Part shown: positions 1 to 9,779 of the stretch, in pieces
Layout: each line of letters starts with the position of its first letter
Numbering within the stretch: position 1 is the stretch's first letter
NCBI GenBank assembly: GCA_009914555.1
Contig: WNDY01000003.1
Location: 1-64,000, forward strand
Direction: 5' to 3'
Length of the DNA stretch: 64,000 nucleotides
From: Xylophilus sp.
GTDB taxonomy: Bacteria; Pseudomonadota; Gammaproteobacteria; Burkholderiales; Burkholderiaceae_C
Position numbers and translations under genes: made by a program
The notes under the pieces: generated by a model
What the model saw: only the letters and a program-made list of their open reading frames with translations
What the model was told of the DNA's origin: nothing
Databases searched by the model: none

Positions 1-1695
1 TGAGGGGCTGAGCCATGGGTCCATGGGCCAACCGGGGGGGCCTCCGGCGGCCTGGCAGGGGCCTGATAGATCAACAGCCAGAAACCAGTTCACCAACCGC
101 CTCACACACAGAAATACTGACAGCCCCACCTTGACGCACACCGCGCTGCCCGCGGGCGCATGCCGGTCGGCGTTGGCCACGAGGTTGCGCAGGGCGATGC
201 GCAGCAGTCCGACGTCGGTGACGAAACCTTTGGCGGCATCCTCGTCCATGTGATACGTCACTCGCCCGGGGGGGAACTCTCCCGCCAGTCCTTCCAGCAG
301 CGGCGGGAGGTCGCACGGGGCCGGCCGCAGTTCGGTGCGTGGTTCGCGCATGCGGTCCTCGGTGAGGTAGTCGTCCACCAGGGCCAGCAGGCGCTGGGCG
401 GCGCCGCGGATGTTGCCGCAGCGCGCCAGGGTCTTCTCGGCGGGCGCCGACAGGTTGCGTGCCAGCTGCTGGGCCGAGGTCGTGATGACGGCCAACGGCG
501 TGCGGAATTCATGCGAGACCAAGGCGACGAAGTCGCGCTGCTCGGAATGCACCTGCCGTTCATGGGCGAGCACGGCACGCAGTTCCACTTCGAGTTGCTC
601 GCGCCGCACGATTTCGGCCCGCAGCTCGGCGGTGCGGTTCTCGACTTCCGTTTCCAGCCGCTGGCTGTGCTGGCGTTGCAGTTCCAGGGTTCTGCGGTCC
701 TGGGCGCGCTCGCGCAGGCGGCGCCGGCGCTCATGGCTGCCGACGATCCACAGGCTCAGCAGAACCATGTGGATCATGGTGCCCAGGGCCGATGCATGCT
801 GCGTCCAGGCGTTGAAGGCAAGGACATCCAGGTTGCGCAGAAAGCCGACCATCACTCCCAGGTAGAACACGCCGAAGACCGAAAGAAACAGCCGCGCCGG
901 CCGCCAGCCCTGGCAGGCCAGCCGGCCGCCGGCCAAGCCGGTGAGCATCACGATGAGCAGCAGCGACAGCAGTTGCATCGGCAGCATGGCCCAGGCGTGG
1001 TGGAGGCCGGCCAGCAGCATGCAGGCGATGGCGGCTGTCCAGGCCGCGCGGACGAGCGTGCGCGCCAGCCGCGGCTGGAAGGAGGCCAGCGCCATCTGGC
1101 GGCAGCTGATCTGCACGGCGACGCCGAGGCTGGCCGACATGCTCAGGCCTTGCAGCAGATCGCTCCAGTGGCCGGGTATGCCGGTGATCTGCTGGACCAG
1201 GCCCAGGCCGATGGCCTCGTTGAAGACGCAGCCGCCGAGATAAGCCAGGGACAGGCCGCTGCCTGGCGCGCTCGTGACGCGCCAGAACAGGCTGTGCAGA
1301 CAGATGAGCAGCAGGTAAAAACCGAAGTACAGGCCAAAGAACAGGCCCTCGCGTCGCGACTGGTTGTCGAAAGCGAGCCGGGGCCAGACCGTCAGCCGGC
1401 TGGCCAGATTGTTGCGGCTCTGCAGCCGCACGAGCAGGTCATGGCGGCCATTGGCCGGCAGCGAGAATTCGAAGGCCGGGCTCCGGTCGTCCACCGGCCA
1501 GTCGCTGCGCGGCACATCCTCGCCGCTCGTGCCCAGCCATTGTCAGGCGCCATCCTCCCCGCGAACGTAGACGCGAACATCGTCGAGCATCGCGTTGCTC
1601 AGGCTGAGGATCCAGCCCCCCGGCGATGCGGCCTGCACGTCCAGCGACAGGCGCCGCCAGGCGCCCGCTCCTAAGCTGCGCGTGCCTGCCACTGC
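1..1695 (-). pseudogene. Relic of a 7TMR-DISM membrane sensor histidine kinase
   Basis: Read on the minus strand in one frame, the segment encodes the end of a periplasmic DISM sensor domain (about 1545-1650), a seven-helix membrane region (about 700-1340), a DHp helix with the phospho-acceptor motif SHEFRTP (His codon at 511-513) and the N-box NLVANADRH near 150-180. Such kinases sense a periplasmic ligand and phosphorylate a response regulator. Three defects indicate decay. A TGA at 1543-1545 stands where the family usually has Trp, inside the sensor domain. No signal peptide or start is found upstream of about 1690, where the promoter of the divergent gene begins. Left of about 125 the frame no longer resembles an ATPase domain (no clear DxGxG), and GC over 61-130 falls to about 53%. 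The left end is cut by the window, so the missing G-boxes are not fully proven. No partner response regulator is visible. Confidence 0.75.
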
Positions 1696-1752
1696 GGCAG
1701 GCCGGCTCCGCGATGGTGCGGTGCCGTGCGACCACGACAGGAGTTGCTTGCC

Positions 1753-2064
1753 ATGTACGGAATTTCCGCAGTACGCAGGAACGGCAGCCGCAGCGGCCGC
1801 ATCGACGAGGTGCTGATGGGAATGCTGGCGCGCGACGCACGCGGCTGGGACATGGAGCCCACGCCCGCGCCGGTCAAGGAGGTCATCGACCGCATCCTCA
1901 ACGGCGACGCGGTGGTGGCCGTGGTGCCGGCCGGCGACGGCTCGCTGGTGCACGGTCCGCGCGCGCAGGTCCGCCTGGTCGAGGAGGGGCCGGTGGAGGA
2001 GGAGTCCATCGCCTTCCCCGAAGCGCCGGGATCGCCGCGGCTCGACGAACTGTCGCGGTATTGA
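1753..2064 (+). CDS. Small conserved-type hypothetical protein, 103 aa
   Basis: I do not recognise a family. The start is the ATG preceded by AGGAG with about 8 bases spacing, which is a good ribosome binding site. The protein is soluble and acidic, without signal peptide or membrane segment. The first half is mixed charge (MYGISAVRRNGSRSGRIDEV); the middle carries an alternating hydrophobic stretch (DAVVAVVPAGDGSLV) that could form a small beta structure; the end is Glu-rich. It reads away from the kinase relic, and its promoter region overlaps the point where that relic loses its 5' end. Codon use fits the surrounding genes, so a real gene is likely. Confidence 0.6.
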   Translation: MYGISAVRRNGSRSGRIDEVLMGMLARDARGWDMEPTPAPVKEVIDRILNGDAVVAVVPAGDGSLVHGPRAQVRLVEEGPVEEESIAFPEAPGSPRLDELSRY

Positions 2065-2068
2065 AGAC

Positions 2069-2165
2069 AACTCCCCGAGCGGCTGCGCCGCTCTCCCTTC
2101 TCTCTCCGCGCTACGGAAAGGGGCGCCCCAAGCGGCTTGGCGAAGCCAGCTCCTCGGGGCCGCTG
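2069..2165. repeat. Dispersed palindromic intergenic repeat, copy 1
   Basis: The core at about 2069-2110 contains a 7-bp inverted repeat (GAGCGGC/GCCGCTC, 2077-2093) followed by a pyrimidine-rich tract and CTCTCCGCG. The same core occurs in the opposite orientation at 16479-16522. Both copies lie between genes. The flank to about 2165 is noncoding and GC-rich with further short inverted repeats. I take it as a REP-like dispersed element. Confidence 0.6.
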
Positions 2166-2227
2166 GCCTGGGGCCGCGCCAGTTCCATGGGCCGCGGGCA
2201 GTGCTTAACGCCATATGGATCACCGAA

Positions 2228-2416
2228 ATGACGAACCCTGCCGGCATCCCCTCCGCGCCCCCCGCGCCCGATGACGACTCCGCCGCGGGCGAGGAAGACC
2301 CCGGCGCGGCGCTCGACCCGTCGGTGGACCGGCCGTTGCCGGTGCCGCCGCCCGCGCCCTGGGAGGACGAGCGCCAAAGAAAAAGGCCGCCGGAGCAATC
2401 CGGCGGCCCCGGGTGA
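2228..2416 (+). CDS. Putative 62-aa acidic, proline-rich protein
   Basis: No family recognised. The first half is acidic and proline-rich (PAPDDDSAAGEEDPG); the end turns basic (DERQRKRPP). There is no convincing ribosome binding site before the ATG. The last eight or so codons are formed by the hairpin that acts as terminator for the opposite-strand HU-like gene, which is unusual for a real coding end. It may be a genuine small protein of this lineage or only an open frame in GC-rich DNA. Confidence 0.35.
   Translation: MTNPAGIPSAPPAPDDDSAAGEEDPGAALDPSVDRPLPVPPPAPWEDERQRKRPPEQSGGPG
2380..2408 (-). terminator. Rho-independent terminator of the HU-like gene
   Basis: A perfect 10-bp stem (2385-2394 with 2399-2408) and a GCAA loop are followed on the minus strand by five T residues (2380-2384). 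It lies about 40 bases downstream of the stop of the HU-like gene. Confidence 0.9.
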
Positions 2417-2448
2417 GCCGCGCTGACCGACAGCGCGGCGGCCTGCGT

Positions 2449-2904
2449 TCAGGCGACCGCGGCGTCCTTGAGCTTCTTGAGCGCGCGCGACTTCACGCGC
2501 ACCGTGGCGGGCTTGGCGTCGAACCAGCGCTCCTGCTTGGTGAATGGGTCGGTGCCGAAGCGGCGCTTGGTGGCGGGCACCTTCTGCGACGTGATCTTCA
2601 GCAGGCCGGGCAGGGTGAACTCGCCCAGGCCCTTCTTGTTGAGCGAGGCGACGATGGTCGCTTCGAGCGAGGCCAGCACGGCCTTGACGGCCTTGGGCTC
2701 GACGCCGCTGTGCTCGGCCAGGTGCGTGGCCAGGGCCGCCTTGGTGAAGCTGGCCTTGATCGGCTTGAGCGCGGCCGGTGCGGCGGCGGCCGCCTTCGGT
2801 GCGGCGGCGGCCTTCTTCGGAGCAGCAGCCTTCGCAGGTGCCGCGGCCTTGGGAGCGGCCTTCTTTGCGGGGGCCTGGTTCGGTGCTTTCTTTGCAGTTG
2901 CCAT
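2449..2904 (-). CDS. HU/IHF-family DNA-binding protein with Ala/Lys-rich N-terminal tail
   Basis: This is a nucleoid-associated protein expected to bind and bend DNA. Residues 1 to about 50 are a low-complexity tail of Ala, Lys and Pro, like the basic tails of histone H1-type bacterial proteins. Residues about 55-151 resemble an HU fold: helices, then GEFTLPGLLKI, then the arm region with KRRFGTDPFT, ending in ARALKKLKDA-like helix. At 151 aa it is longer than classical HU (about 90 aa), as in the extended HU-like proteins common in Burkholderiales. The start ATG follows a GAGGG motif; an in-frame start six codons upstream is less likely. A TAGAAT -10-like hexamer sits about 70 bases upstream, and a strong terminator follows, so it is probably monocistronic. 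Confidence 0.85.
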   Translation of the reverse strand: MATAKKAPNQAPAKKAAPKAAAPAKAAAPKKAAAAPKAAAAAPAALKPIKASFTKAALATHLAEHSGVEPKAVKAVLASLEATIVASLNKKGLGEFTLPGLLKITSQKVPATKRRFGTDPFTKQERWFDAKPATVRVKSRALKKLKDAAVA

Positions 2905-2973
2905 GTCGATGGAATCCCTCAATACGCGTGGATATTCGGTGACGGGTGTGCGCAGCGAATCGCGCGCGCGACC

Positions 2974-2979
2974 ATTCTA
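2974..2979 (-). promoter_or_regulatory. Possible -10 element of the HU-like gene
   Basis: TAGAAT on the minus strand, about 70 bases before the start codon. No clear -35 hexamer is seen upstream, so this is only a candidate. Confidence 0.3.
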
Positions 2980-3038
2980 TGCCGCAGGTCGCGCCGCGGC
3001 TCGTTCATGCGGTGCATAAGCAAGCGTGGCGCGTTGCA

Positions 3039-4049
3039 TCAACCCTGGGCCGTGTGGTACTGCGTGACGCGCTCGACCTCGTTCTTGGAGCCCAGCACCA
3101 CGCTCACGCGCTCGTGCAGCTTCGACGGCTGGATGCCGAGGATGCGCTCGCGGCCGTTGGTGGCCGCGCCGCCGGCCTGCTCGACGAGCCAGGCCATCGG
3201 GTTGGCCTCGTACAACAGGCGCAGCTTGCCGGGCTTCTCGGGCTCGCGCTTGTCCCAGGGGTAGAGGAAGATGCCGCCGCGCGTGAGGATGCGGTGCACG
3301 TCGGCCACCATGCTCGCGATCCAGCGCATGCTGAAGTCCTTGCCGCGCGGGCCGTCCTTGCCCTGCAGGCATTCGTCGATGTAGCGGCGCACCGGCGTGT
3401 CCCAGTGGCGCTGGTTGCTCATGTTGATCGCGAATTCCTTCGTGTCCTCGGGAATGCGGATGTCCTCCTGCGTGAGCACGAAGCTGCCCTGCTCGCGGTC
3501 GAGCGTGAAGGCGGCCACGCCGTCGCCCACGGTCAGCACCAGCGTGGTCTGCGGGCCGTAGACGCAGTAGCCGGCGGCGACCTGCTGGCTGCCGGGCTGG
3601 AGGAAGTCCGCTTCCTGCACGCCCGGGTGGCCCTCGGGCTTCTTCAGTACGCTGAAGATGGTGCCGATGCTGACGTTGACGTCGATGTTCGACGAGCCGT
3701 CCAGCGGATCGAAGAGCAGCAGGTATTCGCCCTGCGGATAGCGGCTGGGAATGAGGTGGATGCTGTCCATCTCCTCGCTGGCGAGCGCGGCGAGGTGGCC
3801 GCCCCATTCGTTGGCCTCGATGAGGACGTCGTTGGAGATGATGTCGAGCTTCTTCTGCACCTCGCCCTGCACATTCTCGCTGCCGGCGGTGCCGAGCACG
3901 CCGCCGAGCGCGCCCTTGTTGACTGCGTGGCTGATGCCCTTGCAGGCACGCGCGACGACTTCGAGCAGCAGCCGCAGCTGCGCGGGGATGTGGCCGGTGG
4001 TGCGCTCCTTCTCGACGAGGTAGCGGGTGAGGCTGACGCGGGTGGTCAT
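3039..4049 (-). CDS. fbp: Fructose-1,6-bisphosphatase class I
   Basis: This cytoplasmic enzyme hydrolyses fructose 1,6-bisphosphate to fructose 6-phosphate and phosphate, the committed step of gluconeogenesis. The protein has 336 aa, the usual length of class I enzymes. The metal-binding signature DPLDGSSN begins at residue 114. A substrate-binding region rich in Tyr/Arg and the [21 protein letters not shown] block near the C-terminus are also typical. The start ATG has a strong ribosome binding site (AAAAGGAG). It overlaps the pepN stop by four bases (ATGA), so the two genes are translationally coupled and co-transcribed downstream of prfB. Confidence 0.97.
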   Translation of the reverse strand: MTTRVSLTRYLVEKERTTGHIPAQLRLLLEVVARACKGISHAVNKGALGGVLGTAGSENVQGEVQKKLDIISNDVLIEANEWGGHLAALASEEMDSIHLIPSRYPQGEYLLLFDPLDGSSNIDVNVSIGTIFSVLKKPEGHPGVQEADFLQPGSQQVAAGYCVYGPQTTLVLTVGDGVAAFTLDREQGSFVLTQEDIRIPEDTKEFAINMSNQRHWDTPVRRYIDECLQGKDGPRGKDFSMRWIASMVADVHRILTRGGIFLYPWDKREPEKPGKLRLLYEANPMAWLVEQAGGAATNGRERILGIQPSKLHERVSVVLGSKNEVERVTQYHTAQG

Positions 4050-6763
4050 GGGAACTCCTTTTGTTCTGCGAGGGCGCGGGTCACGACCTCGCGCACGTCG
4101 TTGGAAAGGCCCGGCTTCGCCGCGACGCGCGCGATGGCTTCGCGCGCCGCGTCGCGGTAGGGCGCGGCCAGCTTCTTCCAGCGGTCCAGCGCGCGCGCGA
4201 GGCGGGCGGCGACCTGCGGGTTGATGGCGTCCAGCTCGATGACGCGGTCGGCCCAGAACTGGTAGCCGGCGCCGTCGGCGCGGTGAAAGGCGCCGGGGTT
4301 GGCGCTGGCGTAGCTGAAGATCACGCTGCGCGCGCGGTTCGGGTTCTTGATGTTGAAGTCCGGGTGGGCCAGCAGCTTCCTGACCGCCGGCAGCACCTGG
4401 CCGCCGCGGTCGGTGGCACCGGCCTGCAGCGCGAACCACTTGTCGAGTACCAGGGCCTCGTCCTTGAACAGCGCGTGGAAGCGTTCCAGCGCCTGTGCGG
4501 CCAGCGCGTGGTCGGCGCCGACCAGGGCCGACAGGGCATGGAAGCGGTCGGTCATGTTGCCGGCGTCCTTGAAGCGCTGGAGCGCCTTGCCGGGCCAGAC
4601 GGTGTCGCCGCTGCGGCGCGCATCGAGCACCAGGAAGGCCAGGGCCAGGCCGGCGAGCGCGCGGCGGCCCGACGACACCGGGTCGGGCGAATAGGCACCC
4701 GTGTCCTCGTGCGCATCCCAGGCCCACTTCCAGTCCTCGTGCAGGGCCCGGGCGAGCTGCTCGCGCGCAGCCTCGCGCACCGCGTGGATGCGCTGCGGAT
4801 CGACCACGTCGAGCTGTTCGGCGATGTAGGTCTCGCCGGGCAGCGTGAGCACCAGTTCCTTGAAGGCCGCGTCGAGCGACGGGTCGCGCAGCACGCCGCG
4901 CAGCGCGTCGACAGCGGCCGTACCGAGCACGTCGGCGGGCACGTCACCTTCGGCTTTCACCGCGGCCAGCGCGGCGCGCAGCGCGAGGCGCTGGGCGGCC
5001 TCCCAGCGGTTGAACGGGTCGCTGTCGTGGGCCAGCAGCGCGAGCAGCTGGGCGTCGCTGTAGTCGAAGTCGAGGATGACCGGCGCACTGAAGCCGCGCA
5101 GAATCGAGGGCACCGGCTCGGCGTCGACGCCGACGAAGGTGAAGCTCTCGCGCTCCTGCGTGAGCACCAGCGTGCGCGTGCCGCCCGCGACCGTGTCCTC
5201 GCCGAGCAGCTGCAGCGGCAGCTCGCGGCCGTGGGCGCCGAGCAGGCCCACGCGCACCGGGATCACGAACGGCTCCTTGGCCGGCTGGCCGGGCGTGGCC
5301 GGCGTGCGCTGAGTGAAGGTGAGGGTATAGGTGCGCGCGGCGGCGTCGAACGCGGCCTCGGCACGGACCTGCGGCGTGCCGGCCTGGCTGTACCAGCGCT
5401 TGAACTGCGGCAGCAGGCGGGCCAGGTCGCTGCCGGGGTTGGCGTCGGCGATCGCCTGGGCGAAGTCGCCGCAGGTCACGGCCTGGCCGTCGTGGCGCTG
5501 GAAGTACAGGTCCAGCCCCTTGCGGAAGCCGTCGCGCCCGACGAGGGCCTGCTGCATGCGCACGACCTCCGAGCCCTTCTCGTAGATCGTGACGGTGTAG
5601 AAGTTGTTGATCTCGATGTAGCTGTCGGGCCGCACCGGGTGGGCCATCGGGCCGGCGTCTTCGGGGAACTGGGCGCTGCGCAGCACGCGCACGTCCTCAA
5701 TGCGCTTGACCGCACGCGCACTCGGCGTGCCGGCCATGTCCATGCTGAACTCCTGGTCGCGGAAGACCGTGAGGCCCTCCTTGAGGCTCAGCTGGAACCA
5801 GTCGCGGCAGGTGACGCGGTCGCCCGTCCAGTTGTGGAAGTACTCGTGGCCGACGACGGACTCGATGTTGGCGTAGTCCACGTCGGTCGCGGTGGCCGGG
5901 TTGGCCAGCACGTACTTGGTGTTGAAGATGTTGAGGCCCTTGTTCTCCATCGCGCCCATGTTGAAGTCGCTGGTGGCGACGATCATGAAGCGCTCCAGGT
6001 CCAGCGGCAGGCCGAAGCGGGTCTCGTCCCAGGCGATCGCATGGACCAGCGAGTTCATCGCATGCTCGGTCTTGTCGAGGTCGCCGGCGCGCACGAAGAC
6101 CTGGAGCAGATGGTCCTGGCCCGAGCGCGCGCGGATGCGCTGCTCGCGCGCGACGAGCCTGCCGGCCACCAGCGCGAACAGGTAGCTGGGCTTGCGGAAC
6201 GGATCGACCCACTTGGCGAAGTGGCGGCCTTCGGGCAGCTCGCCTGCGTCCACGAGGTTGCCGTTGGACAGCAGCACCGGGTAGGCATCCTTGTCGGCGC
6301 GGATGGTGACGGTGTAGCTCGCCATCACGTCCGGCCGGTCGAGGAAGTAGGTGATGCGGCGAAAGCCCTCCGCTTCGCACTGGGTGAAGAACGTGTCCTC
6401 GCTCACGAACAGGCCCATGAGCTTGGTGTTCTTCGCCGGCGACGTGGTGGTGAAGATCTCCAGCGCGAACGGCTCGGTGCCCTCGGGCAGGTTCTCCAGC
6501 ACCAGCCGGCCGCCGTCGAGCTTGAACGAGCTGCCCTGGCCGTTGACCAGCACGCGCGCGAGGTTCAGTTCCTCGCCGTCGAGGCGCAGCGGCTGCGCCG
6601 GCACGTCGGGATTGCGGCGCAGCGTCATACGGTTGAGCACGCGCGTCTTGGCCAGGTCGAGGTCGAAGGTCAGGTCGACGGTGTCGATCCAGTAGGCCGG
6701 GGCGGTGTAGTCCTCGCGCCGGACGACCGGCGGGGAGATGTCTGCGTCGCGCAGTGGCTGCAT
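4046..6763 (-). CDS. pepN: Aminopeptidase N (M1 zinc metallopeptidase)
   Basis: This cytoplasmic aminopeptidase removes N-terminal residues during peptide turnover. At 905 aa it matches gammaproteobacterial PepN (about 870-900 aa). The exopeptidase motif GAMEN is at residues 270-274. The zinc site is HEYFHNW (first His 306) with the downstream Glu in [13 protein letters not shown]. The C-terminal half is the helical domain of the PepN branch (DUF3458/ARM-like). The ATG is preceded by CCAGGAGCAACC, a good ribosome binding site, and by a possible -10 (TATACC) about 30 bases upstream. It sits between prfB and fbp on the same strand. Confidence 0.97.
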   Translation of the reverse strand: MQPLRDADISPPVVRREDYTAPAYWIDTVDLTFDLDLAKTRVLNRMTLRRNPDVPAQPLRLDGEELNLARVLVNGQGSSFKLDGGRLVLENLPEGTEPFALEIFTTTSPAKNTKLMGLFVSEDTFFTQCEAEGFRRITYFLDRPDVMASYTVTIRADKDAYPVLLSNGNLVDAGELPEGRHFAKWVDPFRKPSYLFALVAGRLVAREQRIRARSGQDHLLQVFVRAGDLDKTEHAMNSLVHAIAWDETRFGLPLDLERFMIVATSDFNMGAMENKGLNIFNTKYVLANPATATDVDYANIESVVGHEYFHNWTGDRVTCRDWFQLSLKEGLTVFRDQEFSMDMAGTPSARAVKRIEDVRVLRSAQFPEDAGPMAHPVRPDSYIEINNFYTVTIYEKGSEVVRMQQALVGRDGFRKGLDLYFQRHDGQAVTCGDFAQAIADANPGSDLARLLPQFKRWYSQAGTPQVRAEAAFDAAARTYTLTFTQRTPATPGQPAKEPFVIPVRVGLLGAHGRELPLQLLGEDTVAGGTRTLVLTQERESFTFVGVDAEPVPSILRGFSAPVILDFDYSDAQLLALLAHDSDPFNRWEAAQRLALRAALAAVKAEGDVPADVLGTAAVDALRGVLRDPSLDAAFKELVLTLPGETYIAEQLDVVDPQRIHAVREAAREQLARALHEDWKWAWDAHEDTGAYSPDPVSSGRRALAGLALAFLVLDARRSGDTVWPGKALQRFKDAGNMTDRFHALSALVGADHALAAQALERFHALFKDEALVLDKWFALQAGATDRGGQVLPAVRKLLAHPDFNIKNPNRARSVIFSYASANPGAFHRADGAGYQFWADRVIELDAINPQVAARLARALDRWKKLAAPYRDAAREAIARVAAKPGLSNDVREVVTRALAEQKEFP

Positions 6764-6787
6764 CGGTTGCTCCTGGGTATTCCCGTA

Positions 6788-6801
6788 GGGGTATAGGCTG
6801 G
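6788..6801. repeat. GTATAGGC-type intergenic motif, copy 1
   Basis: The 14-base GGGGTATAGGCTGG is identical to the sequence at 25680-25693. Here it lies in the prfB-pepN gap next to a GC-rich hairpin (about 6802-6824). Read on the minus strand it offers TATACC as a possible -10 for pepN. Confidence 0.45.
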
Positions 6802-6829
6802 AGGCGGGCGCACAGCGCCCGCCGTGGGG

Positions 6830-7934
6830 TCATACTCCCTGCTTGAGGGAGGCTTCGATGAAGGCGTCGAGGTCGCCGTCGAGCACCTTCTGCGTGGCCG
6901 AGATCTCGACGCCGGTGCGCAGGTCCTTGATGCGGCTGTTGTCCAGCACATACGAGCGGATCTGGTGGCCCCAGCCCACGTCGATCTTGGTGTCCTCGAG
7001 CTTCTGCTGCGCCTCCTGGCGCTTTCGCATCTCGAAGTCGTAGAGGCGCGAGCGCAGGCGCTGCCAGGCGACGTCGCGGTTGCTGTGCTGGCTGCGGCCG
7101 TCCTGGCACTGCACCACGATGCCGGTGGGGATGTGCGTCAGGCGCACGGCCGAGTCGGTCTTGTTGATGTGCTGGCCGCCGGCGCCCGATGCGCGGAAGG
7201 TGTCGGTGCGCACGTCGGCCGGGTTGATGTTGATCTCGATGGAGTCGTCGATCTCGGGGTAAACGAAGACGCTCGCGAAGCTCGTGTGGCGGCCGCCGGC
7301 GCTGTCGAACGGCGATTTGCGCACGAGGCGGTGCACGCCGGTCTCGGTGCGCAGCAGGCCGAAGGCGTATTCGCCCTCGATCTTGATCGTGGCGCTCTTG
7401 ATGCCGGCCACGTCGCCGGGCGTCTCGTCCTCGACCGTGGCCTTGAAGCCCTTGCGCTCGGCGTACTTGAGGTACTGGCGCAGCAGCATGCCGGCCCAGT
7501 CGCAGGCCTCAGTGCCGCCGGCGCCGGCCTGGATGTCGAGGAACGCGTTGAGCGGGTCGGCCTCGTTGCTGAACATGCGGCGGAATTCGAGCGCCTCGAC
7601 GTCGGCGCGCAGCGCGGCCGCGTCGGCTTCGATCGATTCGAGGCTGGCGAAGTCCTGCTCCTCCTTGGCCATCTCGTAGAGCTCGCCGCTGTCGGCCAGC
7701 TCGCGGTCCAGGCGCTCCAGCGTGAGCACCACGCCGTCGAGCGTCTTCTTTTCCTTGCCGAGTTCCTGGGCCTTCTTCGGGTCGTTCCAGACGCCCGGGT
7801 CTTCGAGCGATGCGTTGACGGTCCTCAGGCGGTCGGCCTTGGCATCGTAGTCAAAGATACCCCCGTAGCTCGCGCGTGCGCGCGGCGAGGTCGGAGAGGG
7901 TGTTGCCGATGAGATTGACGCGTTCTGCTTCCAT
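6830..7934 (-). CDS. prfB: Peptide chain release factor 2, with programmed +1 frameshift
   Basis: RF2 recognises UGA and UAA stop codons and triggers peptide release on the ribosome. The gene is in two frames. Frame 0 starts at the ATG ending at 7934 and runs 27 codons to CTT TGA (7851-7856). The ribosome slips +1 and continues with GAC (7850-7852) to the stop at 6830, giving 367 aa, close to the 365 aa of E. coli RF2. The shift site CGGGGGTATCTTTGAC differs from the classic E. coli site by one base, and the G-run is the internal Shine-Dalgarno-like stimulator. Catalytic GGQ is at residues 252-254 and the stop-codon reading motif SPF is present. The enzyme therefore controls its own synthesis: low RF2 promotes the shift. 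It lies upstream of pepN and fbp. Confidence 0.97.
7851..7868 (-). promoter_or_regulatory. prfB: prfB +1 programmed frameshift site
   Basis: Reading minus strand: a G-rich Shine-Dalgarno-like element, then TAT CTT TGA C. The in-frame TGA (7851-7853) is decoded by RF2; when RF2 is scarce the peptidyl-tRNA slips from CTT to TTT. This matches the known autoregulatory element of bacterial prfB. Confidence 0.95.
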
Positions 7935-7978
7935 GGTGATGAGTCCGGTGGTGTTTCCGTGGTGAACCGCCGATTTTC

Positions 7979-9166
7979 TCATGCGGGCGCCAGCGGCAGG
8001 CGCACCACGAAGGCCGCGCCCTGGCCCGGCGTGCTCTGCACCGCGATGCTGCCGCCGTGGGCCGCGGCGATCTCGCGGGCCAGGTACAGCCCCAGGCCCA
8101 GGCCGGGGCCGGCCTGCTCGCCGGCGGCGCGCTCGAACTGGCCGAAGATGCGCTCCTGGTCGGCCGGGTCCACGCCCGGCCCCTGGTCGCGCACGACCAG
8201 CTCGGCCTGGCCGTCGGCCCGGTAGGCCGCGATGGTGACCGGCGTGGCGCCGCCGTGGCGCAGCGCGTTGTCCAGCAGGTTGGTCAGCAGCTGCTCGATG
8301 CGGAAGGTGTCCCAGGCACCCTGCACCGGCTCGGTCGCATCGACCCGCACGGCCACGCCGGCCTCGCTGGCGCGTAGCGCATGGGCGTCGGCCACGCGGC
8401 GCACCAGGGCCGACAGGTCGGTCGGCCGGGTGCGCAGCGGCAGGCGGCCGTGGCGCAGGCGGGCCACGTCGAGCATGTCGTCGATCAGCCGCACCATGGC
8501 CTGGATCTGGCGCTGGTCGCTCTCGATGGTGGCGCGCGGGTCCAGCCCGGCGCCGCCGTCGCGCTCCAGGTGCAGCTTGCGGGCCTGCGTTTCGAGGAAG
8601 AGGGCGTTGAGCGGCGTGCGCAGTTCGTGGGAAACCAGCGACATGAAGTCGTCGCGCATGCGCACGGCGCGCTCCAGCGCCACCTGGGCCACGCGCAACT
8701 CCTCCAGCAGGGCCTCCTGCCGGCGGCGGGCCGCCTCCAGCGCTTCGAGCTGCAGGCGGATCGCATTGCGCTGCTGGTAGAGGTCGACGAACACGCTGAC
8801 CTTGCTGCGCACCGCGTGGATGTCGAGCGGCTTGTGCAGGAAGTCCACCGCGCCGGTCTCGTAGCCCTTGAAGGCGTAGTTCAGGTCCTGGCCGGCGGCG
8901 GTGACGAAGATGATCGGGATGTGGCGCGTGCGCTCGGTGCCGCGCATCAGCTCGGCCAGCTCGAAGCCGTTCATGCCGGGCATCTGCACGTCGAGGATGG
9001 CCAGCGCGAACTCGTGCTGCAGCAGCAGCGCCAGCGCCTCCTCGCCCGAGCGGGCCTGGAAGATCGCACGGCCGTCCTGGCGGATCAGCGCATCGAGCGC
9101 CAGCAGGTTCTCCTGCAGGTCGTCGACGATCAGGATGTTGGCGGGGGCGTCAGGAGGAAGGGGCAT
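7979..9166 (-). CDS. Receiver–histidine kinase (REC-HisKA-HATPase) protein
   Basis: A 395-aa cytoplasmic signalling protein with an N-terminal receiver domain (phospho-acceptor Asp59 in LDVQMPG, conserved Lys in HKPLD), a linking coiled coil (about 130-170), a DHp helix with His180 in SHELRTP, and a C-terminal ATPase domain with NLLDNALRHG, DQGPG and GLGLGL boxes. Its own receiver is presumably controlled by another kinase, probably the hybrid kinase at the start of this operon, so it could relay a signal onward; this is inference. The start overlaps the 3' end of cheB by 17 bases, so it is the last gene of the hybrid kinase–cheR–cheB unit. No membrane segment is present. Confidence 0.9.
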   Translation of the reverse strand: MPLPPDAPANILIVDDLQENLLALDALIRQDGRAIFQARSGEEALALLLQHEFALAILDVQMPGMNGFELAELMRGTERTRHIPIIFVTAAGQDLNYAFKGYETGAVDFLHKPLDIHAVRSKVSVFVDLYQQRNAIRLQLEALEAARRRQEALLEELRVAQVALERAVRMRDDFMSLVSHELRTPLNALFLETQARKLHLERDGGAGLDPRATIESDQRQIQAMVRLIDDMLDVARLRHGRLPLRTRPTDLSALVRRVADAHALRASEAGVAVRVDATEPVQGAWDTFRIEQLLTNLLDNALRHGGATPVTIAAYRADGQAELVVRDQGPGVDPADQERIFGQFERAAGEQAGPGLGLGLYLAREIAAAHGGSIAVQSTPGQGAAFVVRLPLAPA

Positions 9167-9779
9167 GGTTCGGGTCCAGCGCGGCGATGAGTTGATGGAT
9201 GTCGGCCAGGCGCAGGATGTGGTCCGGCGCCTGGCGCGCGATGGCGGCTTCGGGCATGACGGCGATCTGGGCTTCGGCCGGGTCCTGCACCACGGTCAGG
9301 CCGCCGGCGGCATGCACCGCGGCCAGGCCTTCCGCACCGTCCTCGTTGGCGCCGGTGAGCAGGATGGCCGCCAGCCGGGGGCCGTAGGCGGCGGCGCCCG
9401 AATCGAACAGCACGTCGATCGACGGGCGCGAGTAGTGGACCTCGGCCTCGCAGCTCAGCGACACGCTGGCGTCGGCCTCGATCAGCAGATGGTAGCCCGG
9501 CGGGCCGAAGTAGATGGTGCCGGGCGCGAGCCGCTCCTTGTCGGCCGCTTCGTGGGCGCGCAGCGGCGTGCGCGCGGCGAAGACATCGGCCAGCACGCTG
9601 TCGCCCTGCGGCGGCAGGTGCAGCACCGCGACGATCGGCAGGCCGAAGCCTTCCGGCAGGCCGCCCAGCAGCTGCAGCAGCGCGTCCACGCCGCCGGCCG
9701 ACGCGCCGATGGCGATCAGCTCGATGCCGCTGGCGCGGGCTGGGGGGCGAGGCCCTTCGGACGGCCGGTCGGTGTTCAT
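9150..9779 (-). CDS. cheB: Stand-alone CheB-type protein-glutamate methylesterase domain
   Basis: This 209-aa protein is the catalytic half of CheB without the receiver domain normally found at its N-terminus. CheB hydrolyses methyl-glutamate esters on chemoreceptors. The catalytic Ser lies in AIGASAGGVDAL, the His in VLHLPPQG and the Asp in the TGANEDGAEG loop, so the triad appears intact. It overlaps the cheR stop by four bases (ATGA) and is followed by a receiver-kinase. With no chemoreceptor, CheA or CheW here, its target is unclear; in other proteobacteria such CheB/CheR/hybrid kinase sets work outside flagellar chemotaxis. Confidence 0.92.
   Translation of the reverse strand: MNTDRPSEGPRPPARASGIELIAIGASAGGVDALLQLLGGLPEGFGLPIVAVLHLPPQGDSVLADVFAARTPLRAHEAADKERLAPGTIYFGPPGYHLLIEADASVSLSCEAEVHYSRPSIDVLFDSGAAAYGPRLAAILLTGANEDGAEGLAAVHAAGGLTVVQDPAEAQIAVMPEAAIARQAPDHILRLADIHQLIAALDPNHAPSS

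Noticed and set aside
160-1674. 504-codon plus-strand open frame
   Set aside because: Its codons are in register with the kinase relic on the minus strand and the protein is His/Gln/Ala-rich low-complexity, typical of an antisense shadow in GC-rich DNA.
4061-6796. 911-codon plus-strand open frame
   Set aside because: Exact antisense of pepN in matching register; pepN has full motifs and coupling to fbp.
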